Below are positions 55,501-63,169 of a stretch of 64,000 nucleotides of DNA, piece by piece. Source of the stretch: Astropecten irregularis (Eukaryota; Echinodermata; Asteroidea; Paxillosida; Astropectinidae). The DNA lies in NCBI GenBank assembly GCA_963971285.1, contig OZ020259.1:6820001-6884000 (forward strand). The letters are read 5' to 3'. Numbering within the stretch: position 1 is the first letter of the stretch; the number at the start of each line of letters is the position of its first letter. Position numbers and translations under genes: made by a program. The notes beneath the pieces are model-generated. The model worked only from the letters and a program-made list of their open reading frames with translations, was not told where the DNA came from and searched no databases.

Positions 55501-56124
55501 GGCCTGGGATGCCGAGGGGTAGCCTAGCTGTCGACATATTACGTTGGCATCTTCAATGCTCCAATCTTCGTCGCAGACTGTACCCCATTGGCCTTGGTAG
55601 TAAACCTCCACTCTACCTTCATTCGGAGAGTTGCCGTCAACAAGTCTCACTGAAACTGATCAAATGGAATGAGATGATATCTAACCTGATAGCATCTATC
55701 TTACCTATCTAACCATTTAGATCTTTTCAAAGCTAGATCATTCAATTACTCGATTGTTGAACAAGCATTAAGCTCATGTTAACAATTTGTATAATAAACT
55801 AACCAATTGCATTGGATGTACCGGCACATGTGACTCCTACGTCTTCTCGGTGCTTGCAGTCCTCTCCAAACCATCCCGTATGGTCACATTGGTCGATGCT
55901 AGACTCGTCTCCTTTACAATTGACAGTGTGCATGAGGACCGGTCCTGACCCCGAGCCAAAGTGAGCTCTGAGCCAAAAATGGGATGCAGAGGGGTACCCA
56001 AGCTGTCTGCAGACGACGTTTGCATCCTCAATTCTCCAGTCGTAATCACAAACTGTTCCCCAGGTGCAGTTGTAAAATACTTCCACTCGGCCTTCGTTGG
56101 GACTATTTCCATCGGACAGTCTCA
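34282..56124 (-). CDS. Gene C: SRCR(10)-HYR(3)-HormR-GAIN/GPS adhesion-type GPCR, 24 exons, 5' end missing
   Basis: Probable cell-surface receptor. Twenty-four exons, all with GT-AG ends and matching phases, encode about 2,043 residues plus stop. Order with approximate residues of the visible part: SRCR 1-10 (1-1106), HYR 1-3 (1107-1363), hormone-receptor-like domain (1364-1435), GAIN region (1436-1675), GPS (1676-1734), TM1-7 (1740-1995), short tail. Every SRCR and HYR exon is a phase 1-1 module, typical of exon shuffling. SRCR domains have six cysteines (group A). TM3 LLHYLALTTVIWLAVE, the TM3 and loop-2 Cys and TM7 QGFIVFVLLCVWRDEVR mark an adhesion/class-B receptor. The GPS keeps its Trp and Cys but has HVA at the cleavage point, so self-cleavage is unlikely. 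SRCR- and somatomedin-B-bearing adhesion receptors are known from amphioxus, as I recall; this exact order I do not recognise. The signal-peptide exon is not seen and may lie among satellites or beyond the window. Confidence 0.88.
34553..34810. repeat. GGGGCCAATTTC-family inverted-repeat element, copy 2
   Basis: GGGGTCAATTTCATAGAGCT and AGCTCTATGAAATTGATC are inverted ends. In gene C last intron. Confidence 0.75.
35185..35333. repeat. Fold-back element
   Basis: GGGGCCGATTTCACAAAGCA at the left and TGCTTTGTGAAATTCAGCCC at the right, continuing through CTAAGATTGAT / ATTAATCTTAG. In gene C last intron. Confidence 0.8.
35461..35713 (-). CDS. Gene C exon: TM5 and TM6
   Basis: Acceptor TGTGTGCAG, donor GTAATA. 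Reads CFLRLGVVMYISLFAPIGVT (loop 2 Cys into TM5), HNFVTSVLVLRR (loop 3) and GISALLGLSWGLGYLAI (TM6 with the GLSWGLG motif of adhesion receptors), ending VFYLFNLLQ in phase 0. Confidence 0.9.
35758..36084 (+). repeat. Mosaic M2/M1 MITE, copy 2
   Basis: Left ATAATACATGATTGGTAAAA (M2-like). Right CTGAAAGTTATACGTAAATC and AAGTATGATAGTACCTTTA (M1-like). In a gene C intron. Confidence 0.65.
36172..36238 (-). CDS. Gene C exon: TM4 (67 nt)
   Basis: Short exon, acceptor CCTAAAG and donor GTAAGT, reading SPLIILGTTFAVASDHYNNEF. Both flanking split codons (Gly and Cys) fit the neighbours. It keeps the small-residue TM4 and a Y before the loop-2 Cys. Easily missed because it is so short. Confidence 0.82.
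36452..36686. repeat. GGGGCCAATTTC-family inverted-repeat element, copy 3
   Basis: GGGGCCAATTTCACGGCGCT and AGCACCGTGAAATTGGCCCC are near-perfect inverted ends. In a gene C intron. Confidence 0.85.
36784..36920. repeat. Fold-back element, AGGGGTCGATTTCAC ends
   Basis: GGGGTCGATTTCACGAGGCC at the left, GGTGAAATCGACCCC at the right; the centre contains the palindrome CGATCGTAACTCGAGTTACGATCG in part. Related, longer composite copies at 42675-42925. Confidence 0.8.
36936..37095 (-). CDS. Gene C exon: TM3
   Basis: Acceptor CACCGAAG fits the phase; a nearer CCAG would create a stop. Reads GPGVGCMTVAALLHYLALTT, then VIWLAVEFRNIH and ends LKASLVAWG before GTAAGG. Conserved Cys, HY and W of adhesion-receptor TM3 are present. 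Confidence 0.88.
37626..37725 (-). CDS. Gene C exon: TM2
   Basis: Acceptor CTTGCAG, donor GTGAGT, 100 nt. Reads KVWISRSRQILVSFCVSLMM, then LHVVFRAGFDH, as expected for adhesion-receptor TM2. Phase in 2, out 0. Confidence 0.86.
37785..37915. repeat. Inverted pair of hairpin-GAAACG motifs
   Basis: GATCCTAGCAGGATC on one side and GATCCTAGCAGGATATTTC reversed on the other, each next to GATCGAAACGTC or its inverse. Further members at 23045-23100, 44285-44395, 45765-45870 and 49630-49690. Confidence 0.6.
37939..38276 (-). repeat. tRNA-derived SINE, copy 2 (most complete)
   Basis: Minus strand: TGTGGCCTAGTGGTCTGGAG (A box), GTGGGTTCGAATCC (B box), core GCAAGACGCTTTGTCACATA and GTGTAAATGGGTACCTG, and a TAATAATAATG-GCGCTTTGAT tail. 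In gene C intron between TM1 and TM2 exons. Confidence 0.85.
38326..38456 (-). CDS. Gene C exon: TM1
   Basis: 131 nt, donor GTAAGA. Juxtamembrane stretch DVRDQGAGTVVPPRNQKETK, then TM1 ISQVGCLLTITFLAVTTVVY, typical of adhesion receptors (small residue, Cys, LS/T pattern). Confidence 0.86.
38552..38728 (-). CDS. Gene C exon: GPS motif
   Basis: Reads CVFWDFDQNDGVGDWSTMGC, ELVERTATTVACNCSHVANF, AVLV, then donor GTACGT. The four Cys and two Trp of the GPS are in place. The cleavage triad, normally His-Leu-Thr/Ser, is His-Val-Ala, so the attacking hydroxyl is missing. The following ANFAVLV resembles a tethered agonist but begins with Ala. Confidence 0.9.
38880..39070 (-). CDS. Gene C exon: GAIN region, part 3
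   Basis: Acceptor TTATTAG chosen because it alone fits the phase; donor GTATGG. Reads NSYAPLRASFIVYADDTLFQ and ends SLSVMGVDLINLTEPVLITF, the beta-rich part that precedes a GPS. Confidence 0.82.
39474..39861 (-). CDS. Gene C exon: GAIN region, part 2
   Basis: Acceptor CGTTGTAG, donor GTTAGT, 388 nt, phase in 0 and out 1. Contains ELVIETVNNIITSI, then an Ile/Val-rich beta pattern and DVKVFINTSEISENVVASIK and ends LPANLVDLLPSDN. Confidence 0.84.
40246..40386 (-). CDS. Gene C exon: GAIN region, part 1
   Basis: Acceptor CTTCTAG, donor GTATGA, exactly 47 codons in phase 0. Reads IEVTEGNVLEVAAFLANRTS to NIVNTRIGDIK, the helical start of a GAIN domain. No stop; boundaries clear. Confidence 0.8.
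40790..40895 (-). CDS. Gene C exon: hormone-receptor domain, second half
   Basis: Acceptor CTCCTTCAG, donor GTAATT, 106 nt. Reads NCSIVDAGFVQWEDHIDIHS, C, then RDKLSLAEVLK. The spaced Cys and QW fit the end of a HormR domain. Confidence 0.78.
41027..41395 (+). repeat. tRNA-derived SINE, copy 3
   Basis: GCTGTGGCCTAGTGGTCTGG, GGGCTTGAACCC, CAAGACGCTTTGTCACATAC in order on the plus strand. Opposite orientation to copies 1 and 2. In a gene C intron. Confidence 0.8.
41439..41547 (-). CDS. Gene C exon: hormone-receptor (HormR) domain, first half
   Basis: Acceptor CTTTTTAG. Reads FCPSDTSPDGLIWPVTLQES, then IARCPLMTTNG. The CP..DG..WP.T and CP spacing is that of HormR. Donor GTATTT at 41438 is preferred over GTTCGT four bases earlier because only it keeps the frame into the next exon. 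Confidence 0.82.
41974..42207 (-). CDS. Gene C exon: HYR domain 3
   Basis: Reads VVDIVCPANTTASASPGSTG, NWLEPVLTGWDGPINFTAS and RCSFYVTIK. HYR (hyalin repeat) domains are Ig-like adhesion modules. Phase 1-1, acceptor TTGTAG, donor GTGACT. Confidence 0.85.
42336..42602 (-). CDS. Gene C exon: HYR domain 2
   Basis: Reads TEPPTFTGCPDDVIVPVTSS, WIPPIITDNSGP, VGVSKVTYYATDGSWNG and CDFIVTVT, the standard HYR order. Phase 1-1, acceptor TTTGTAG, donor GTTTGT. Confidence 0.88.
42675..42925. repeat. Composite fold-back element, TCGATTTCAC family
   Basis: Several copies of TCGATTTCAC, CGATTGGT and TCGTAGG words in both orientations, related to 36784-36920. In a gene C intron. Confidence 0.65.
42951..43220 (-). 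CDS. Gene C exon: HYR domain 1
   Basis: Reads NLPPIITCPASQVLPTDSGE, YVLRYTAVDGSGNKETCDMF and ITVIG. Complete HYR, phase 1-1, acceptor CGGCAG, donor GTAAGC. Confidence 0.88.
43513..43552 (-). repeat. tRNA-like A-box arm
   Basis: Minus strand GGGCTGGATAGATCAGCTGG then TAAGAGCGCTGG: acceptor plus D arm of a tRNA-like sequence, without a B box. SINE or tRNA relic, facing the one at 43621. Confidence 0.5.
43621..43694 (+). repeat. tRNA-like sequence (A and B boxes), likely SINE head
   Basis: GGGCTAGATAGCTCAGTTGG (D arm/A box), a 4-bp anticodon-like stem, then GGTTCAAATTCC (T arm/B box). The 3' acceptor strand does not pair with the 5' GGGCTAG, so I do not call a tRNA gene. It ends about 30 bp from the splice donor of SRCR 10. 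Confidence 0.55.
43727..44071 (-). CDS. Gene C exon: SRCR domain 10
   Basis: Reads [49 protein letters not shown] and VGVTC. Six-Cys domain with an extra Cys before WGTVC. Phase 1-1, acceptor GTTTCAG, donor GTGAGT. Confidence 0.9.
44874..45545 (-). CDS. Gene C exon: SRCR domains 8 and 9 (no intron between)
   Basis: One 672-nt exon codes for two complete SRCR domains, linked by a short QEDGHPSSA segment. Both have [27 protein letters not shown] and six Cys; they are very alike, suggesting recent duplication or homogenisation. Phase 1-1 overall. An intron seems to have been lost. Confidence 0.92.
46484..46807 (-). CDS. Gene C exon: SRCR domain 7 (divergent)
   Basis: Reads VRLAAGSSEYAGLVEV, FWGSVSGNGWSLNEARVVCR and DAGVTC. 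The usual WGTVC is WGSVS, so the second conserved Cys is Ser while a nearby Cys (DKCFW) may substitute. Phase 1-1, acceptor TTCCAG, donor GTGAGC. Confidence 0.88.
47025..47200. repeat. Dispersed repeat (copy 3 of 3)
   Basis: TCCGTCAGGATCGTGAC, TTGATTGGTCAAATCC and CGCTGTACGACGAGTA match 20640-20775. Confidence 0.5.
47475..47810 (-). CDS. Gene C exon: SRCR domain 6
   Basis: Reads [56 protein letters not shown] and VGVAC. Six Cys, phase 1-1, acceptor TTTTCAG, donor GTAACT. Confidence 0.9.
48120..48467 (-). CDS. Gene C exon: SRCR domain 5 (divergent)
   Basis: Reads [67 protein letters not shown] and VGVSC. It has an insertion after WGT, and the Cys of WGTVC is absent; RC before TW may replace it. 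The exon is 348 nt, the longest single-SRCR exon of the gene. Confidence 0.88.
48663..48778. repeat. Fold-back element, family M3 (complete)
   Basis: TGTGCGCCTCCAAGAGTTTG and CAAACTCTTGGTGTGCACA are inverted ends; GCCAATCACAATGCGCG also pairs with CGCGCATTGTGATTGGC. In a gene C intron. Confidence 0.85.
48993..49313 (-). CDS. Gene C exon: SRCR domain 4
   Basis: Reads [54 protein letters not shown] and VSVVC. The Cys of the WFNHDC position is not seen (HHNSNHH), leaving five conserved Cys. Phase 1-1. Confidence 0.88.
49784..50113 (-). CDS. Gene C exon: SRCR domain 3
   Basis: Reads EVRLVGANKSNEGTVQINYQ, CHWGTVCDKNWDIRDANVIC, ALCEHSGWFNHDCRHYSDAG and VTC. Complete, phase 1-1, acceptor TCGTAG, donor GTGAGT. 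Confidence 0.9.
50605..50990 (-). repeat. MITE family M2, reverse copy
   Basis: Reverse complement of the order at 6487-6858: ATAGGATTTGCAAGGCCTCC at one end and CCTTTACCAATCATGTATT at the other. Confidence 0.8.
51457..51799. repeat. Inverted-repeat element, AGGGCGCCCCTTTTTA ends
   Basis: AGGGCGCCCCTTTTTA (51459-51474) and TAAAAAGGGGCGCCCT (51782-51797) are exact inverted copies about 340 bp apart. No coding capacity. Confidence 0.8.
51993..52069. repeat. Short fold-back, GGGCAA..TTGCCC
   Basis: GGGCAAGAAACATATAATCA pairs with TGATTATGTTTTTTGCCC, with CGCTTGCTTTCACTTA / TAAGTGGAAGCAAG inside. Confidence 0.8.
55329..55649 (-). CDS. Gene C exon: SRCR domain 2
   Basis: Reads [56 protein letters not shown] and VKVTC. 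Six Cys, group A; phase 1-1; acceptor GTTTCAG, donor GTGAGT. Confidence 0.92.
55804..56124 (-). CDS. Gene C exon: SRCR domain 1 (first exon seen)
   Basis: Reads [51 protein letters not shown] and VGVTC. Acceptor AGTTGCAG and phase 1 start show that at least one more exon lies upstream. The frame happens to stay open through the intron because of a GAACA-type simple repeat, which I do not count as coding. Confidence 0.9.
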
Positions 56125-56257
56125 CTGCAACTTGAGGGCGAAATTCAGGGCAAAAATCAACTAAACAATCATGTTCATTCTTTTCTGCTCGGATCCGATC
56201 GGCTTTGTTCTTTAACGTTGGGTTCAGTGCACTTTGGCTCGGTTCGTTGCAGGTCAA

Positions 56258-56348
56258 CTCCGTTCGGTTCTGCTCTGTTATGTTCGGTTCTGTTCGGTTC
56301 CGTTCCGTTCTGTTCTGATTCGTTTGGTTTCGTTCAGTTCCGTTTGGG
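56258..56348. repeat. GGTTC/TGTTC simple repeat
   Basis: Imperfect 5- and 10-bp repeats of GTTCGGTTCT. It explains an Asn-Arg-Thr-Glu run in one minus frame upstream of SRCR 1. Confidence 0.8.
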
Positions 56349-56859
56349 ACCAATGGAACCACAGGAGTTCCAACAAAAGAGGTACAATAGGGGGTCCACG
56401 ATTGCAGGCGATTGAAAATACTTGAACATGTGTATGTGTCTTTTAATAGATGTGAATAAAGCACACGGTGTACGATAATAATAATAACTAGACCAGTGTT
56501 TGTTGACAAACACTGAGCTGTTTCGCGTATGTTTTTATAAATAATATGAAAAACAAACATGAACACAATTGTCCCAGTACAGAGAAATAGCGGTGTTTTA
56601 ATTGTCGTAAACAACTACCAGGAGCGTCGTCACTCGTCCATTTAAACACGTATACAGATACATGTACATACACATGCCCATGGGAAACACATAAATGGCT
56701 GAGTCTACTATAGGCCAGTGCGCGTAGTATGTATGGTTGTGCATATGGGCGGTGGAAACAGCAAAATGATTGATTTTGTAGCTCGTCGTGCTCCGTTCAC
56801 GTGTACACAATTGGCCCACTACTATAGATAGCCATATCAGCGGTCCAAAAAGTTACAAA

Positions 56860-57815
56860 GCACGTGTTTTGTGTTATGTTTGACTCTAGTCTAAATGTCA
56901 AAATTAATTATTCAAAAAACAATACCAAATCAGGCGATGACGTCATCGTGACGTCACTTCTAATTAGTGATACTAATACCATTTCCTACCTACCCACCAA
57001 GTTTCATTACGATCGTATATTCGTTTATTATTATGTGTTTCTGGGAAAAAATGGCAAAATTAAATTAAAAAAAATCAATAAAAAATCAGCCAATGACGTC
57101 ATCGTGACGTAACTTCACATTTAGGATACTAGTACCATTCTCTACCTACCCACAAAGTTTCATTACCATCGGATATTCCCTTATGTGTGAATCTTTTTGA
57201 TGACGTTATCATGACGTCACACCTTTTTGGTATTTTGTGGCATGTGCCTATAGCCTAACAAACATTTTGCCGAAAGAATTTCGAAAATACGACTTGTCGT
57301 TCAGGAGATATAAAGAAAAGGTCCAAAAATTGAATAATTCGTATAAAATCACATGATGATGTCATCAACACGTGACTGTAATTTTTGTCTATAACACGTC
57401 CCCATATACTTGCATACCAAGTTTGAGTTGCATCGGACTTGCCGTTCCGGAGATTAAGAGCCTTAAAATTTGCACTTTTATGATGACGTAATTGTGCATG
57501 TGATGACGTCACGATGACGTACTTACGCGGGACACTATTCGGGGTGGTGGTCTAAATATGTGCCAAGTATTAAGTTGATCGGAATTTGCATAATGGTAGA
57601 AGTGACTTGTAGAAAATCCCTGTGTTATGTCTATGGGAAAAAAGTGGAATAAAACAAAAAAAACTAGAAATTGTGTCTGTTGAAAACAGAACACAAGGCT
57701 TTTCCGTTTTATAGAAAAATCAACATAACCTTATACACACAAAGACATTTGATTAAGATCTTAAGTTTTATAGTTTTGAAGTATGCACCTTTAATCATAC
57801 ACTCACGTGACTTGG
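56860..57815. repeat. Repeat block with CRE-like palindromes and 3' module
   Basis: Contains GATGACGTCATCGTGACGTC and similar words several times, then a module AAACTAGAAATTGTGTCTGT, AACAGAACACAAGGCTTTTC, ATCTTAAGTTTTATAG. The module returns almost unchanged at 61490-61640 and, shorter, at 58835, 60121 and 62980. Confidence 0.65.
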
Positions 57816-58200
57816 TCATATTTCTGTCACAAAGAAAGACCTTGCCTAACATTGACTTTTGGCGAAAGAATCATAATCATAGCCCTTACAACTTTTAAAT
57901 CAGAAGCTACTTCCTGTTTGACCGGAAGTAGAGGTCGTAGAGGTCAAGCAATGTATCACAAATGAAAGACCTTGCCTAACATTGTCTATTGGTGAAAGAA
58001 TCATGATCATACCTCTTACCACTTTTAAACAAGGAGCTACTTCCTGTTTGACCGGATGTAGAGGTCATAGAGGTCAAGCAATGTGTCACAATGAAAGGAC
58101 CTTGCCTAACATTGACTTTTGGTGAAAGAATCATGATCACAGCTCTTACCACTTTTAAATGAGGAGCTACTTCCTGTTTGCCCTGTACAAGTCAATGGGC
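57816..58200. repeat. 130-bp satellite, array 1 (about 3 units)
   Basis: Units contain GAAAGACCTTGCCTAACATT, GAAAGAATCATGATCATA, GGAGCTACTTCCTGTTTGAC and AGAGGTCAAGCAATGTGTCA; the GAGCTACTTCC words are spaced about 129 bp. Confidence 0.85.
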
Positions 58201-58559
58201 TATAGCGTGAAAAATATTTAAAAAATCATAAAAAATAAAAAAATGACGCTGTCTTGACGTAACTTCAGAATTACAATCCCGAACCTCCAATCCACCAATG
58301 TACCAATTTTCAAGGCGATCGGCCATTCCTACTATGTGTTATAAAAATCGCATTTTTTATGACGTCATGATGACGTCACCAAATTTTTGTCTATGCAGTG
58401 TTCATCTATGGTGTATGCTGAAGAATTATCAAAAAGAAATTCAAATATATCCAGTTTCGTTTACAAGATATCGTAAAAAGAACTTTAATGACCCAAAATT
58501 TCAATAAATCATAAAAAATCAAGGAATGACGTCATGATGACGTCATTGAAATTTTTCGA

Positions 58560-59960
58560 TATCCCGACTTAGATACATACCAAGTTTCAACTCAATTGGA
58601 CTTAGGGTTCGTTAATAATTGATGTCTGAAGTTTGCCCCTTTAAGACACTGTCACGTGACACCTGATGACGTCATGATGACAAAAGGTTTCGGGACACTT
58701 TGACGCTATAGGGACTTTGTTTTGACCAAGTTTGGTTAAGATCGGCTGTTTAAAAATGGCCAAAGTGGGGTCTAGAATGCCCCTGTGCTTTGTCTATAGG
58801 AATTCCAACGACAAGAAGAAGAAGAAGAAACTAGAGGTTTATGGCTGTTGTGAACAGCACATAAGGCTTTTTCGCATATGATATAAAAAAGCCTTCTTAA
58901 TATGATGCTACTTCAGAAATGTGTATTCTCATTCTTACTACTTTTAAATGAGGAGCTAATTCTTCTATGGTTTGTAATTTCTTAATTGGCATATAAAGTT
59001 TGCCCCTTTAAATCCCTGTCACGTGACAAACAATGTTTGCATAGGGCCTTAAACAAAAATATAAACTCTTCCCGACTTAGATACATACCACGTTCCAACC
59101 GAATCGGACCTAGGGTTCATTTATTATTGATGTACGAAGTTTGCAACTCTTAGGCACTGTCATTTGACGCACGATGACGTCATGATGACGTCATTGCAAA
59201 TTTTCGTTATAACACTCCACAACTTAGATACATACCCAGTTTCAACTCAATCGGACCTAGGGTTCATTTATCATTTATGTTTAAAGTTTGCTCCTTTAAG
59301 GTGTTGTCACGTGACACTCGATGACGTCACAATAAAGTTATAGCAAATTTCCGATATAACACTTAACGACTTAGACACATACAAAGTTTCAATCCAATCA
59401 GACCAAGGGTTCGTTATAATTGATGAGTAAAGTTTGCCCATTTAAGACGTTGTCACCTGACACACGATGATATCATGGTGACGTTATTGCAATTTTTTGT
59501 TTTAACACTTCCCGACTTAGATACATACCAAGTTTCAACCAAATCGGACCTAGGGTTCATTTATTATTTATGTGTGAAGTTTGCCCCTTTAAGGTGTTGT
59601 CACGTGACACTCGATGACGCCACAATAAAGTCATAGCAAATTTCCGATATAACACTTAACGACTTAGACACATACAAAGTTTCAGTCCAATCAGATCAAG
59701 GGTTCGTTTATAATTGATGAGTGAAGTTTGCCCATTTAAGACGTTGTCACGTGACACACGATGATGTCATGGTGACGTTATTGTAATTTTTTGTTTTAAC
59801 TCTTCCCGACTTAGACACGTACCAAGTTTCAACCAAATCGGACCTATGGTTCGTTTATAATTGATGTGTGAAATTTGCCCCTTTAAGGCATTGTCACGTG
59901 ACACTCCATGACGTCATGATGACGAAAAGTTTCGGGAGACAACTACCCTATATGGACTTC
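58560..59960. repeat. 147-bp tandem satellite (six regular units from 59074)
   Basis: GACTTAGATACATACCAAGT occurs with changes at 59074, 59221, 59368, 59514, 59661 and 59808, that is every 146-147 bp, with a related word at 58565. Each unit holds a GTCACGTGACAC E-box word, and most have a GATGACGTCA-like word. Confidence 0.85.
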
Positions 59961-60179
59961 CTTCAGACCAAGTTTGGTTAAGATTGACTGTTTAGAAATT
60001 ACAAAAGTGGCTCCGAGAATACCCCCGTGCTTTGTCTATGGGTTTTTGGCGACAGGAAGAGGAAGAAAAAAAAAGAAATAACAGAACAAAAACAAAGGCT
60101 TTTCGCTTGCGCGAAAAAGCCAACTAGAGGTTGTGTCTGTTGAAAACAGAACACATGGCTTTTCCGCATATGATATAAA

Positions 60180-61300
60180 ATATTTCTCAAATTAAATACA
60201 CATCGCTGATGTTGTTTGATTCAGCAAGTAAATGGTATCGTCTTCGGGAAATGATTTCTCGTTTTAATCAAAAGAGGGCGTTATTCAAAACCGTGCGCTC
60301 GGAAAACTGAATCCTGCATTACGGTTGCAGCCAAGTAAATACATGTAGTGCCAAAATGGGTCTGCCGAGCTCATGAATAAAAGTTAAGCACTCAATATAT
60401 TTGAAATAAGAGAGTTGTGAGAGCTATTGAAATGAAGGATTGAAGAAATATGGCACTGGACCTCCTGCCTGGACTCTGGGCTTGCATTTGTGGCCATTTT
60501 TGACGCAATTGGGTGGGAAAGTGGGTCTATTTCAGCCGCTTTGCAGAGGGATGTTTTTTTGTTTTAATGGCTTCTTTGACTGGAGTGATCCGTACCTTGT
60601 TTTAGGGGTGGTCAGCTGAGAATGAGTATAACTCAAAAATTCAACCGTCACCCTACCATAAAATGAAAAGAAAATGAAAAGTTACATGTTCATCATCATT
60701 TTTCTGTGCAACTTGAATAGCTGTGAGAGTTCTGTATATTTTTCAACGATTTTTGAAGTTTGAGGATTTATCACTGTTGTCCACGGGAGTTTATTTACTT
60801 GGGTGCAACCTTACGTACTGAAAACGGTATAAGTAGATTGCTGCGCGTGCGTGGTTGTCTGGTCAAAACACGGGTCAAAATCAGCATTTACGCTGCTTTG
60901 CTGGCAACTATGATAAGGAAGTAAATGAAAAAACGGCATATATAACCCAGGCAATCAAACATCTGATCGCGCCTTGTATTTATGTTGTTTAAATCGTATG
61001 TTTTTTTTAATGACCAATATTTTCGCGTACAGAGCAACCTACATCGATAGCATTTCGATTAAGATTTGGTGCTGGTATTTAATGATATATAAAAGGAATT
61101 ACGTGCAAACTATGGCAAGTTGTAAACGACGTTTTGTGTCACGCAATCGGACATGTGCATTGTATGTTATACACAGTGAATTGCGTACGTAGGCCTACAT
61201 GTACACTGTACATAGTGTATGGGAAATTGATCGAGCTTTATGTTTTGTACAACGACCACGTTCACGTAATCTGTGTACAAAGTGAACGGGCTATACAATA
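60180..61300. other. Spacer between satellite blocks
   Basis: No gene recognised. AT-rich with no clear tandem structure; ends in the CRE-bearing module at 61320-61490. Confidence 0.5.
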
Positions 61301-61639
61301 TTTTAAAAAAATCATATAAAATCAAGTTTTGACGTCATGATGATGAAAAGTTTCGGGGCACAACTACCCTATACGGACTTCATTCAGGCCAAGTTTGGTT
61401 AAGATCGGCTGTTTAAAAGTAACCAAAGTGCCGCGCAGAAAAATCTGTGTACAAAGTCTATGGGCCACAGAACAAACTAAAAAAAAATACTAGAAATTGT
61501 GTCTGTTGAAAACAGAACACAAGGCTTTTCCGTTTTATAGAAAAATCAACATAACCTTATACACACAAAGACATTTGACTAAGATCTTAAGTTTTATACT
61601 TTAGAAGTATGCACCTTTAATCATACACTCACGTGACTT

Positions 61640-62745
61640 GGTCATATTTCTGTCACAAAGAAAGACCTTGCCTAACATTGACTTTTGGCGAAAGAATCAT
61701 GATCATAGCCCTTACAACTTTCAAATAAGGAGCTACTTCCTGTTTGACCGGACGTAGAGGTCACAGAGGTCAAGCAATGTGTCACAATGAAAGACCTTGC
61801 CTATCATTGACTTTTGGTGAAAGAATCATGATCATAGCCCTTACAACTTTCAAATAATGAGCTACTTCCTGTTTGACCGGAAGTAGAGGTCGTAGAGGTC
61901 AAGCAATGTATCACAAATGAAAGACCTTGCCTAACATTGCCTTTTGGTGAAAGAATCATGATCATACCTCTTACCACTTTTAAATAAGGAGCTACTTCCT
62001 GTTTGACCGGATGTAGAGGTCACAGAGGTCAAGCAATGTGTCACAATGAAAGACCTTGCCTATCATTGACTTTTGGTGAAAGAATCATGATCATAGCTCT
62101 TACCACTTTTAAATGAGGAGCTACTTCCTGTTTGACCGGAAGTAGCTTCACAGAGGTTAAGCAATGTGTCAAAAATGGAAGACCTTGCCTAACATTGTCT
62201 ATTGGTGAAAGAATCATGATCATAAGCTCTTACCGCTTTTAAATGAGGAGCTACTTCCTGTTTGACCGGAAGTAGAGGTCAAAGAGGTCAAGCAATGTGT
62301 CACAATTGAAAGACCTTGCCTAACATTGTCTATTGGTGAAAGAATCATGATCATAGCTCTTACCACTTTTAAATGATGAGCTACTTCCTGTTTGACCGGA
62401 AGTAGAGGTCACAGAGGTCAAGCAATGTGTCACAAATGAAAGACCTTGCCTTACATTGTCTATTGGTGAAAGAATCATGATCATAGCTCTTACCACTTTT
62501 AAATGAGGAGCTACTTCCTGTTTGACCGGAAGTAGAGGTCACAGAGGTCAAGCAATGTGTCACAAATGAAAGACCTTGCCTAACATTGTCTATTGGTGAA
62601 AGAATCATGATCATCGCTCTTACCACTTTTAAATGAGGAGCTACTTCCTGTTTGACCGGAAGTAGAGGTCACAGAGGTCAAGCAATGTGTCACAAAGAAA
62701 GACCCTGCCTAACAATCACTATTGGTGAAAGAATGAACTTAATAT
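61640..62745. repeat. 130-bp satellite, array 2 (8 units)
   Basis: The GAGCTACTTCCTGTTTGACC word recurs near 61729, 61858, 61988, 62117, 62247, 62377, 62507 and 62637, period 129-130 bp, units very alike. Flanked on the right by the CRE-bearing 3' module. Confidence 0.92.
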
Positions 62746-63169
62746 CTCAAACCGTTGATTTTTTGTTGATTTTTAAAGATTTTGATTATTAAATTCAAAT
62801 CGCTGGTCACATGACACCTGATGACGTCATGATGATGAAAAGTTTCGGGAGACAACTACCCTATATGGACTTCCTTCAGACCAAGTTTGGTTAAAATCGG
62901 CAATTTAAAAGTAGCCAAAGTGCCATCCAGAAAAAGTCTATGGTAACTCAAACGACGAGAAGAAGAAGAAGAAGAAAAACTAGAGGTTGTGTCTGTTGAA
63001 AACAGAACACATGGCTTTTCCGCATATGATATAGAATATTTCTCAAATTGTATCACTTATTTTGTCAGTTTAAGACATGTGGTTTAAAAGTATCAACTAT
63101 TTCAATGCAGAAAACTAAAGTTTAACACATTTAGTTGCAGGGTTTATGGAACACATTGCTTGTCAATTA

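Noticed and set aside
55799-56614. Open frame extending SRCR 1 upstream with an Asn-Arg-Thr-Glu run and a hydrophobic start
   Set aside because: The extension reads through a clear TTGCAG acceptor and a GGTTC simple repeat; the nominal start is TTG. It is intron, and other SRCR exons begin at the same acceptor position.
62041-62626. Small minus frames repeated along the satellite
   Set aside because: Repeat shadows; they end at unit boundaries.
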